The notes beneath the pieces were generated by a model that was given only the letters and a program-made list of their open reading frames with translations, made no database searches and had not been told where the DNA came from. 64,000 bases of DNA, taken from Dactylosporangium fulvum (GTDB taxonomy: Bacteria > Actinomycetota > Actinomycetes > Mycobacteriales > Micromonosporaceae). Positions 1 through 7,192 of the stretch are shown here, one piece after another. The position numbers and the translations under genes were made by a program. Location: positions 1,388,501 to 1,452,500 of the forward strand of contig NZ_CP073720.1 in assembly GCF_025137375.1 (NCBI RefSeq), read 5' to 3'. Position 1 is the first letter of the stretch. The number at the start of each line of letters is the position of its first letter.

Positions 1-190
1 CCCAGCCGTGGCTGGTGAGCAGGCTGTCGCTCGACGAGCTGTAGTTGAAGTCGTCGAACAGGTAGCCGCAGCTGTTGGGTGCGGCACTGGCGGTGCCGAC
101 CGTCGCCGCGGTGATGGCTGCCGCGCCGATCGCGCCGAGGAGCGCGATGCCCGACACCACCGCCAAAGATCGATGTTTGTCGATTTGCAT
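1..190 (-). CDS. Secreted protein, N-terminal part (cut by window edge)
   Basis: Only the first 63 codons lie in the window. The ATG is preceded by an AGGAGGA ribosome site about eight bases upstream. Residues 1-37 look like a Sec signal peptide: a charged start (MQIDKHR), a long Ala/Gly/Ile core and an Ala-Ser-Ala-Ala cleavage region. The mature protein begins APNSCGYLFDDFNYSSSSDS, which resembles secreted actinobacterial proteins thought to act on polysaccharides, but the fold cannot be assigned from this fragment. It lies 36 bp after the last permease gene of the sugar transporter, so it may be co-transcribed and supply the imported sugar. That role is inference. Confidence 0.6.
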   Translation of the reverse strand, partial: MQIDKHRSLAVVSGIALLGAIGAAAITAATVGTASAAPNSCGYLFDDFNYSSSSDSLLTSHGW

Positions 191-226
191 GGGTGGAGTC
201 CTCCTAATGCGAGGGGATGGAGGGAG

Positions 227-1042
227 TTACTTGACCGCGCCGGCGGTCATTCCGGCGCGGATGTGCCGTTGAAACGCGACGTAGGCGATGAGCACCGGCA
301 GCATGGCGATGGTCAAGCCGGCGAACAGTCCGCTCCAGTCGCTGCGATAGCCCTGGCTGACCGACAGGGCGGCCAAACCCTGCGCCAGGACGTACCGGTC
401 CGGGTCGGGGTTGAGAACCAGCGGCAGGAGGTACTGGTTCCAGAGCCCGAGGAAGTTGAAGATGCCGACGGCCACCAGGCCGGGGCGGGCCATCGGAAGC
501 ATGACGCGGAAGAACACCGCGCCGTGCGAGCAGCCGTCGAGGAACGCCGCCTCGGCCACTTCGCCGGGCAGCGTGCGGAAGAACGAGTGCAGGAAGAACA
601 CCGTGAACGGCACCGCGTAGGCGGCGTACACCAGGATCAGCCCGGGATAGGTGCCGAGCAGGCCGAGCTGCTGCACGACGAAGAACAGCGGCACCAGCGC
701 GAGGAACACCGGGAAGAACATGGCGGCGACGAACGTGTAGTAGATCAGCCGGTTGCCCCGGAACTCGTACCTCGCCAGCGCATACGCCACCAGGGCGCCG
801 AGCAGCATGGTGAGCAGCAGCGCGCCGCCCACGACGATCAGGCTGTTGAGGAAGTACCGGCCGATGCTGGCCTGGCCCCACGCGCGCGACCAGTTGTCGA
901 AGTGCGGTGTCGCCGGCAGCGACCAGGGGTCGGTCAGGATCTCCTGGTCGGTCTTGAACGAGCTCAGCACGGCCCACAACAACGGCAGCGCGGTGACGAC
1001 ACCCCAGGCGAGCATCGCGAGATGGGGCAGGACCTTCCTCAT
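227..1042 (-). CDS. Carbohydrate ABC transporter permease (NgcG-like)
   Basis: A 271-residue inner-membrane permease of the MalG type. Several hydrophobic segments are visible, starting at LAMLAWGVVTALPLLWAVLSS. The EAA-type cytoplasmic loop that docks the ATPase reads EVAEAAFLDGCSHGAVFFRV, at about residues 170-190. Its start overlaps the upstream permease by 4 bp (ATGA), which indicates translational coupling. No ATPase gene is present. This is normal for actinobacterial sugar importers of this class, which share a distant MsiK-type ATPase. Substrate is inferred from the binding protein and the amino-sugar genes in the same operon. Confidence 0.88.
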   Translation of the reverse strand: MRKVLPHLAMLAWGVVTALPLLWAVLSSFKTDQEILTDPWSLPATPHFDNWSRAWGQASIGRYFLNSLIVVGGALLLTMLLGALVAYALARYEFRGNRLIYYTFVAAMFFPVFLALVPLFFVVQQLGLLGTYPGLILVYAAYAVPFTVFFLHSFFRTLPGEVAEAAFLDGCSHGAVFFRVMLPMARPGLVAVGIFNFLGLWNQYLLPLVLNPDPDRYVLAQGLAALSVSQGYRSDWSGLFAGLTIAMLPVLIAYVAFQRHIRAGMTAGAVK

Positions 1043-1947
1043 GCCAGCTCCACCCGTTCCTTGCGCCCGGCCCGCAGCGCCAGCAGGGCCAGGGTCAGCG
1101 TCGCGAAGAACAGCGCGACGCCCATCGCCGAGGCGTAGCCGAACTTGCCGTACGTGAAGGCGTTGCGGTACAGCGACAGCCCGATCACCTCGGTCGCGCC
1201 GTCCGGGCCGCCGGGCCCGACGGACATGACCTGCACGACCGCGAAGCCGTCGAGGGCGGCGATCCCGAGGTACACGAACGCCACCTGCACGGTGTCGCGC
1301 ACCAGTGGCAGGGTGACCGACCGGAACGTGGCCCAGCCGCTCGCGCCGTCGAGCAGTGCCGCCTCGAACAGCTCCTTCGGGATCGCGTCGATGGCGGCGC
1401 TGAACAGCACCATGTAGAAGCCCACCGACGACCAGATCAGCACCGCCATCACCGCCGGCAGCGCGAGCGCCGGCTCGGCCAGCCAACTGCGGGTCAGCCC
1501 GTCGAGGCCGACCGCCCGCAGTGCCCCGTTGAGCAGGCCGTTGGTCGGGTTGTAGACGAACTGCCACAGCACCGCGACGACCACCAGCGACAGCAGCTGG
1601 GGGAAGAAGTACACGATCTGGTAGCCGCCCGCGCCGGCGATCCCGCGCCGGCCGTCCCGCCCGCCGAGGTGCAGCATGCTCGCCAGGAACAGGCCCAGGG
1701 CGATCGTCACCAGCGGTACCGCGGCGAGCATCACGGCGTTGTTGCGCACCGCGTCGAGGAACAACGAGTCGCCGCCGAGGCGGGCGTAGTTGCCCGCCCC
1801 GACGAACCGCGCCTCGCCGGCCACCCCGGTCCAGTCGGTCAGCGACAGGTAGAACGCCTGCCCGTACGGCGACAGCACGAAGACGACGTGCAGCACCAGT
1901 GCGGGCAGCAGCGCACCGACGAGGAACCGGAGCCGACCGTGCTTCAT
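1039..1947 (-). CDS. Carbohydrate ABC transporter permease (NgcF-like)
   Basis: A 302-residue MalF-type permease. It begins MKHGRLRFLVGALLPALVLHVVF and contains the typical early motif SLTDW. The EAA loop is visible as KELFEAALLDGASGWATFRSVTLP, around residues 200-225. It sits between the binding-protein gene, whose stop overlaps this start, and the second permease, so the three transporter genes form one tightly packed transcriptional unit. Together the two permeases would form the membrane channel for an amino sugar or chitin oligosaccharide. The transporter type is clear, the substrate less so. Confidence 0.88.
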   Translation of the reverse strand: MKHGRLRFLVGALLPALVLHVVFVLSPYGQAFYLSLTDWTGVAGEARFVGAGNYARLGGDSLFLDAVRNNAVMLAAVPLVTIALGLFLASMLHLGGRDGRRGIAGAGGYQIVYFFPQLLSLVVVAVLWQFVYNPTNGLLNGALRAVGLDGLTRSWLAEPALALPAVMAVLIWSSVGFYMVLFSAAIDAIPKELFEAALLDGASGWATFRSVTLPLVRDTVQVAFVYLGIAALDGFAVVQVMSVGPGGPDGATEVIGLSLYRNAFTYGKFGYASAMGVALFFATLTLALLALRAGRKERVELA

Positions 1948-3356
1948 CAGCGGGTGTACTTCTTGACGCTGGAATCCTTCGCCAGGGCGTCCGCGGCCTT
2001 CTGGATGCGGTCCGCCCACTCGGCCGCGGTGGCGCGCTTGTTCACCAACTCGCCGGTGGCGTCGTCGACGGCCTTGGCCAGCGGCGCGTACCAGGTGCGG
2101 AAGCGGTAGGTGAACGCCTCCTTCCCGGCCGCCGTCACCGCGTCGCGGACCGAGCCCAGGCCGCTCGACAACGTCAGCCCGTCGGTGGCGCCGGCGACCG
2201 CGGGCAGTGTGCCGACGCTCTCGGCGAAGCCGCGCGCGGACTGCTTCGAGAACAGGATGCGCAGGTACTCCATGCCGCCGGCGACGTTCTTCGCCTTCGC
2301 CGGCACCAGGAACGACTCGCTGCTGGCCGCCTGGACGGCGCCGCCGCCCATCTTGTCGCCGCCGGTGCGGGCCGGCACGGCACCCATCACCATGTCGAAT
2401 CCCTTGGGCGCGACGTCCTTCTGCTCGCTCTCCAGCCACGAGCCGCAGGGGATGAACGCGGCCTTGCCCTGGCACCAGGCGGCCTGTGACTCGGTGTGCG
2501 ACAGCGCCTCCGAACCGGCCATGATGTAGCCCTTGCCGGCCAGTTCGGCGAACGCCTCGGCCGCGCTCTTGAGGCCGTCGGCCTTCCAGGCGTTGGGCTC
2601 CAGGTTGTCGACCGCCTTGACGAGGTCCGTCCCGCCGGTCTTGGCGGCCATGGTGAGCAGCGGGTCGTTGATGTACTCCGGGTATTTGCCCTGGTAGGTC
2701 CACGGCGCGATGCCGGCCGCCTTGATGGTGGCGCACAGGGCGAGCATCTCGTCCCACGTCTTCGGATACGTCCAGCCCTTGCTCGCGAAGAGCGGCTTGG
2801 AGTACCACAGCCCCCAGACGGTGTAGGTGAAGTTGAGCGTCAGGACGGCCTTGTCGAACGTGCCGTCCTCGACCACACCCGGCAGCAGCGTGTCGCGCAC
2901 CTTGGTGTTCGCGTCGTCGAACGACGGCGCGTCGAGCAGTTCGGCGAGGTCGGTGAGCTGCTTGGCGCCGACCAGCGTCGCCAGGTCGAGCCGCCCGGCG
3001 CCGGTGTTGTCGACCACGTCCGGCGGGGTGTTGGCGACGAACCGTGGCTGCAACGCCTCGCCGACCTTCTGGATGCCCTTGTGGTCGATCGTCGCCTTCG
3101 GGTACTTCTGCTTGTAGAGGTCCTCGGCCTTCTTGGCGTAGTCGTCGCCGTAGCCGCCCTTGAAGATGACGACTTCGAGCGGCGCGTCCTCCTTGACGCC
3201 CAACGGGTTCTGCGCGCTCTTGGCGCCGGTGTTCGCGGCCGGCTTGTCGTCGCCGCCACCGCTCGTCACACAGGCACTCAGCAGGGGCGTCGCCGCGAGC
3301 GCTTTGAGAATGCTCCGGCGTCTGGGGTAGGTTCGAACGGAGGGTGAGGGGTTCAT
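1947..3356 (-). CDS. ngcE: Sugar ABC transporter substrate-binding lipoprotein (NgcE-like)
   Basis: A 469-residue extracellular binding protein. The N-terminus carries an RRRSILK twin-arginine-like stretch and a lipobox LLSAC with the lipidated cysteine at residue 29, followed by a Thr/Ser/Gly-rich linker. The mature part (PLEVVIFKGGYGDDYAKKAE and on) is typical of family 1 solute-binding proteins and resembles NgcE of the Streptomyces N-acetylglucosamine/chitobiose importer. The operon adds an RpiR regulator and a SIS sugar-phosphate protein, and a GlcNAc-kinase-like gene diverges from it, all of which support an amino-sugar substrate. The family is well supported; the exact ligand and the symbol are inference. 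Confidence 0.82.
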   Translation of the reverse strand: MNPSPSVRTYPRRRSILKALAATPLLSACVTSGGGDDKPAANTGAKSAQNPLGVKEDAPLEVVIFKGGYGDDYAKKAEDLYKQKYPKATIDHKGIQKVGEALQPRFVANTPPDVVDNTGAGRLDLATLVGAKQLTDLAELLDAPSFDDANTKVRDTLLPGVVEDGTFDKAVLTLNFTYTVWGLWYSKPLFASKGWTYPKTWDEMLALCATIKAAGIAPWTYQGKYPEYINDPLLTMAAKTGGTDLVKAVDNLEPNAWKADGLKSAAEAFAELAGKGYIMAGSEALSHTESQAAWCQGKAAFIPCGSWLESEQKDVAPKGFDMVMGAVPARTGGDKMGGGAVQAASSESFLVPAKAKNVAGGMEYLRILFSKQSARGFAESVGTLPAVAGATDGLTLSSGLGSVRDAVTAAGKEAFTYRFRTWYAPLAKAVDDATGELVNKRATAAEWADRIQKAADALAKDSSVKKYTR

Positions 3357-3375
3357 AAGGGTGGCCTTCTCTCCT

Positions 3376-4128
3376 TTATGCGGTACGCCGGATGCGCCCG
3401 GCGTACCGCGCTTCGAGTGCTGCGTTGTGCTCTCGCCCACCTGGCACGTTGTCGGACAGGTAGACCGGTGGCGCGACCCCCGCGGCCAGCAGACGCGCCA
3501 CGACTTCCGTGACGATCTGCTGGGCCAGCAGAGCCGCCGTGATCGAGGAGACGGCGCCGACGGCACCGCCACCCGGCAGGGGCAGCGACGCGTCGCCGTA
3601 GGGTGCGCCGTTGTCCAGCACCACGTCGGCGAGGTCGCCGAGCTTGAGCCCGCTCTCGTGGCGCGAATCGACCCGGGACGAGTGCTCCAGCGAGGTGATC
3701 GCGATGAGCGCGTGACCGCGCTGCTTCACCAGGTGGGCCATCTCGACCACGGCGCCGTTGACGCCGGAGTTGGAGGCGATGACAAACGTGTCGTCGGGCT
3801 TGATCGGGGCGAGGTCGTAGAGCCGGTGCGCGACGCTCGGCGTGCGCTCCAGCTGCGGGTCGGCGAGGGCGCTCATCGGCTCCCCGCCGTAGAGGACGAT
3901 GTCGCGCAGCGCGATCCGGTTCGTGGGCACCAGGCCGCCCGCCCGGCCGGCGATCTCCATGGCGAGCGCCTCGGAGTGCCCGCAGCCGAACGCCTGGATC
4001 ACCCCGCCCGCCTGGATCGTCGCGGTCAGCAGATCGGCGGCGTGCGCCACCCGATCGTCCTGGGTGGTGCCCACGCGCTCGATCGCGGCGCGGATCACCT
4101 CGGCGTAGTCGGCACTTCTGATGGTCAC
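3376..4128 (-). CDS. SIS-domain sugar-phosphate protein (UPF0309-like)
   Basis: A 250-residue protein consisting almost entirely of one SIS (sugar isomerase) fold. The phosphosugar-binding stretch is GVIQAFGCGHSEALAMEIAGR at about residues 41-61, with a second Ser-rich loop VIASNSGVNGAVVEMA near residue 117. Proteins of this group accompany amino-sugar transport operons and are expected to bind or convert a hexosamine phosphate in the cytoplasm. Its start overlaps the rpiR stop by 4 bp and it ends 19 bp before the binding-protein gene, so it is an internal operon member. The catalytic activity is not established from sequence. Confidence 0.8.
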   Translation of the reverse strand: MTIRSADYAEVIRAAIERVGTTQDDRVAHAADLLTATIQAGGVIQAFGCGHSEALAMEIAGRAGGLVPTNRIALRDIVLYGGEPMSALADPQLERTPSVAHRLYDLAPIKPDDTFVIASNSGVNGAVVEMAHLVKQRGHALIAITSLEHSSRVDSRHESGLKLGDLADVVLDNGAPYGDASLPLPGGGAVGAVSSITAALLAQQIVTEVVARLLAAGVAPPVYLSDNVPGGREHNAALEARYAGRIRRTA

Positions 4129-5060
4129 AGCGGCTTTTCCCTCCGTGGTCGCTTGCGGTTGTTGGTCGTGTCGGGCACCCGGTGCGCGTCGACGGCGCGC
4201 ACGGTCAGCTCGAGGGCCTCGGCGGTGCGCTCATAGGTGCGCTGCGCCACCGCGACGTAGATGAGGTCCAGGACCAGCAGTTGCGAGTGCAGCGCGGAGA
4301 GGGCCGCGACCCGGAAGGTGGTCTCGTGGACCGACGTGGTGAACACGACGTCGGCCACCTCGGCCAGCGGTGAACGCCCGAACGACGTCACCGCCACCGT
4401 CAGTGCCCCGTGGTCGGCGGCCTCCGCGAGGGTCTCGATCACCTCGCGGGTCCGGCCGGAGTGCGACAGCCCGATCGCGATGTCGCCGGGCCCGAGCAGC
4501 GCCGCGTTGGTGAGCGCCGTGTGGGAGTCCGACCGGTACCACACCGGGACCCGGATGCGCTCGAGCCGGAACGCCATCTCTCGCCCGGCCGTGCCGCTGG
4601 AGCCGAGCCCGAAGATCTCGACCCGCCCGGCGTCGGCGATCGCGGCGGCGACCCGCTCGACCGCCGCGACGTCGAGCCCGGCCGCGGTCGCCTGGATCGC
4701 CCGGGTGTCGGCCGCGGTGATCACCCCGAGCACCCCGTCGAGCGGGTCGTCGGGCGCGATGTCGCCGCTGATGTCGGTCTCCCAGCGCGCCTGCTCGGCC
4801 CGCCCGGTCTCGGTCGCGATGGCGACCCGCAGGTTCGCGTAACCCTTGAAGCCGAGCGTCCGGCTGAACCGCGTGACCGTAGCGGTCGACGTGCCCGACC
4901 GCTCGGCGAGATCGACGATGCTGGCATGCGCTGCGGTCTCCGGATCGCTGAGGATCGTCTCGGCGATGCGGGCCAGCGCCTCCGGCATGGTCGGCCCCTC
5001 GATGCGGAGCCGCCCGAGCAGCCCGCCACTCTCACCCGTCACTACGGTCATCCTTTTCAT
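4125..5060 (-). CDS. MurR/RpiR-family transcriptional regulator
   Basis: A 311-residue regulator with an N-terminal RpiR helix-turn-helix (SIVDLAERSGTSTATVTRFSRTLGFKGY, about residues 46-73) and a C-terminal SIS ligand domain (VEIFGLGSSGTAGREMAFRLERI, from about residue 146). Members of this family sense sugar phosphates and control sugar-catabolic operons. It is the first gene of the minus-strand amino-sugar operon and lies back to back with a sugar kinase, so it probably controls both. Two in-frame ATG codons are possible (5060 and 5051). The first is only about 12-15 bases from the expected transcription start, so a nearly leaderless message is likely. Confidence 0.88.
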   Translation of the reverse strand: MKRMTVVTGESGGLLGRLRIEGPTMPEALARIAETILSDPETAAHASIVDLAERSGTSTATVTRFSRTLGFKGYANLRVAIATETGRAEQARWETDISGDIAPDDPLDGVLGVITAADTRAIQATAAGLDVAAVERVAAAIADAGRVEIFGLGSSGTAGREMAFRLERIRVPVWYRSDSHTALTNAALLGPGDIAIGLSHSGRTREVIETLAEAADHGALTVAVTSFGRSPLAEVADVVFTTSVHETTFRVAALSALHSQLLVLDLIYVAVAQRTYERTAEALELTVRAVDAHRVPDTTNNRKRPRREKPL

Positions 5061-5079
5061 CGACTCGCTATGGCGATGA

Positions 5080-5108
5080 AAATTACGACCACTTCAACTT
5101 CTAGTCAA
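5080..5108 (-). promoter_or_regulatory. Promoter of the rpiR-SIS-ngc operon
   Basis: On the minus strand a near-consensus housekeeping promoter is visible: TTGACT at 5108-5103, a 17-bp spacer, then TAATTT at 5085-5080. It is an AT-rich island in otherwise very GC-rich DNA. Two AAGTT direct repeats flank the -35 element and are candidate binding sites for the RpiR regulator encoded just downstream. The kinase gene diverges from the same 77-bp gap, so one operator could act on both directions. Confidence 0.72.
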
Positions 5109-5137
5109 CAAGAACTTTCTATGCTTCGATCATCGCC

Positions 5138-6031
5138 ATGGCACACGTGTTGGGGGTGGATGCCGGCGGCACCGCATCAAAAGCCGTGGTCACCGACCTG
5201 TCGGGGGTTGTCCTCGGCCGTGGTGCGGCCGGCCCGGGCAATCCCTCGGCCGTGGGCACGGCGGCCGTGACCGCCATCGGGTCGGCGGTCCGGTCGGCGT
5301 TGGGCGCCCTCGCTCCAGGTTCAGTGGTCGCGGGCGTCGCTGGGGTTGCCGGGGTCAGCGCGCTCGCTGACCCCGGCATCACCGCCGCGTTCGCCGCGCA
5401 GTGGGCGGCGCTCGGCCTGACGTGCGACATCGCGGTGGTCGGTGACGCGGTGACGGCGTTCGCGGCCGGCGGCCCGTGGTCCACGGGTGCGGTCCTGGTC
5501 AGCGGCACAGGCGCGGTCGCGGCCCTGGTCGACGCGGTGCGCATCGTCCGCACCGCCGACGGCCTGGGCTGGCTGCTCGGCGACGAGGGCTCGGGCATGT
5601 GGCTGGGCCTGCAGGCGGTCCGCGCGACGGCACGGCACTGGTCCGCGGGTGGGCTGGCAGCCAAGATCGCGGCACATGCCGGTGTCGCCTCGGCCGACGA
5701 CCTGGTCCACTGGGCGGGCCGCCTGCCGTTCGCCTCGTTCGCGGCCCTGGCGCCCGTGGTCTGCGAGCAGGCCGACGCCGGCGACCCGGTCGCCGCCCGG
5801 ATCGTCGACGAGGCGGTGCACCGGCTGCTCGTCACGCTGGACGAGCTGGAAGCGCCGGACAACCCGGTCGTCCTGGCGGGCGGCCTGCTCACCAACAACA
5901 CCCCGGTCCGGCGCGGCGTGCTGGACCTCCTCGCCGCCCGGGGCGCCGAGGTCGGCACCGCGGCCGACCCGGCGCTCGGCGCCGCCCGCCTGGCGGCCTC
6001 CGCACGATCCCGTTTCCCGGCAGGCTCGTGA
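5138..6031 (+). CDS. BadF/BadG/BcrA/BcrD-type kinase, N-acetylglucosamine kinase-like
   Basis: A 297-residue ASKHA-fold kinase. The phosphate-1 motif GVDAGGTASKAVVTD is at residues 6-20, a second phosphate-binding loop VSGTGAVAAL near residue 128, and LGWLLGDEGSGMWLG near residue 145 is the characteristic acidic loop of GlcNAc kinases in this family. It would phosphorylate the amino sugar brought in by the divergent ABC transporter. Its ATG has no clear ribosome site and lies about 13 bases after a TATGCT -10-like element, so it may be leaderless. The kinase family is clear; the sugar is inferred from neighbours. Confidence 0.83.
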   Translation: MAHVLGVDAGGTASKAVVTDLSGVVLGRGAAGPGNPSAVGTAAVTAIGSAVRSALGALAPGSVVAGVAGVAGVSALADPGITAAFAAQWAALGLTCDIAVVGDAVTAFAAGGPWSTGAVLVSGTGAVAALVDAVRIVRTADGLGWLLGDEGSGMWLGLQAVRATARHWSAGGLAAKIAAHAGVASADDLVHWAGRLPFASFAALAPVVCEQADAGDPVAARIVDEAVHRLLVTLDELEAPDNPVVLAGGLLTNNTPVRRGVLDLLAARGAEVGTAADPALGAARLAASARSRFPAGS

Positions 6032-6058
6032 CCGGCCGGTCCGCTGCGCCGGACCCGG

Positions 6059-7153
6059 TCAGGACGTGGTCGTGCCGGGTTGGTCGAGCCGGACGGCCGC
6101 GTCAGGGCCGAGCTGCAGGAAATCCAGGAGGCCGGCCGCCTCGTCGAGGACGGCGGAGGCGTCGGTGTCGGACAGGCGGCGGAACGGCGTGATGCGCAGC
6201 GTCGACTGCTCCACCGCCCAGATGCCCGCGACAAGACCCTCGACGAGGAACGTCGGGTGGACCATCGAGTATCCCGGGCAGACCCGCGCCCGGTCCGCGT
6301 CAGCGATGATCCGGGTCCGGTCGTCGTGGCTCAGCACCAGGTTGTCGAACTCCGGCAGGAAGCGCACCGGCGCCGGCTCGTCCGGGTCGGCGATCGGCAG
6401 GTCCGGCAGGTCGAACAGCTCGCGACCGTCCTCCGTGCGGTACACCCGCAGTGCCGGGCGCAGGGCCTCGACCTCGTCCCGCAGCCGGCGCAGTCCGGCC
6501 CAGTTCTGCAGGTCGGCGTGAGTCGCCGGGCCGCACGACAGCAGGTACCGCTCCACCAGGGTTTTGATCTTCGGCTCTTTCTCCAGCGGCCGACCCAGCC
6601 AGTCTTCGGCCAGGGCCACCGACACATGCCCGCGCCGGCGCCAGACACCGGTCGGCGGCGGGTGGATCAGCGCGAGCTGGTGCTGCGCCGCCCACGCCAG
6701 CGGGAGCGCGTCGCGCCCGGGGAACCGCTCGCCGAGCAATTTCGCCAGCTTGGGCCGGGTCATGACCTGCCCCCGGAGGATCTCGCGGCCGGCCGCCGCC
6801 AGCTCGGCCAGGTCGAGACCGTCGAGCTGCCGGCGGAACGCGGACAGCCCGCCCCGGCCGAGCCGCTCCCTGAGAAGCGGCCGCAGCCAGAGATAGTCGT
6901 CCCCGGTGGTGATGTGCTGCGTGCCGCGCAGCAGGCCGCCGCGCACCAGCCGGCGGTCCTCGAGCGCCTCGCTGAGCTGCTCGTGCTTGAGGCCGGCCAT
7001 CCGGGTCCAGAGCCCGACGTACGGGGCGTCGACCTCCTGCGCCTGCACCGCCACCAGATGCGCCACCACCTCGTCGACCGGTCGGGGATCAGGGTGAAGG
7101 AGGAGCTGCCGTTGCAGGTAGGTGCGGTTGAGCTGCCGCGTGGAGAGCTTCAC
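6059..7153 (-). CDS. AlkZ-like DNA glycosylase (winged-helix DNA-binding domain protein)
   Basis: A 364-residue protein of the HTH_42 (YcaQ/AlkZ) family, made of tandem winged-helix domains. The catalytic motif appears as VQAQE, with glutamines at residues 37 and 39. These are the positions of the QxQ pair in the Streptomyces glycosylase AlkZ, which unhooks interstrand cross-links and bulky N7 adducts. No toxin biosynthesis genes are seen nearby, so it is probably one of the genome-maintenance paralogues of this family and not a self-resistance gene. It follows the helicase-associated-domain gene on the same strand after a 39-bp gap and converges on the sugar kinase. Confidence 0.8.
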   Translation of the reverse strand: MKLSTRQLNRTYLQRQLLLHPDPRPVDEVVAHLVAVQAQEVDAPYVGLWTRMAGLKHEQLSEALEDRRLVRGGLLRGTQHITTGDDYLWLRPLLRERLGRGGLSAFRRQLDGLDLAELAAAGREILRGQVMTRPKLAKLLGERFPGRDALPLAWAAQHQLALIHPPPTGVWRRRGHVSVALAEDWLGRPLEKEPKIKTLVERYLLSCGPATHADLQNWAGLRRLRDEVEALRPALRVYRTEDGRELFDLPDLPIADPDEPAPVRFLPEFDNLVLSHDDRTRIIADADRARVCPGYSMVHPTFLVEGLVAGIWAVEQSTLRITPFRRLSDTDASAVLDEAAGLLDFLQLGPDAAVRLDQPGTTTS

Positions 7154-7192
7154 GCCGTCGACCGTACGGCCGGATGCGGTCAGGACCGGTCC

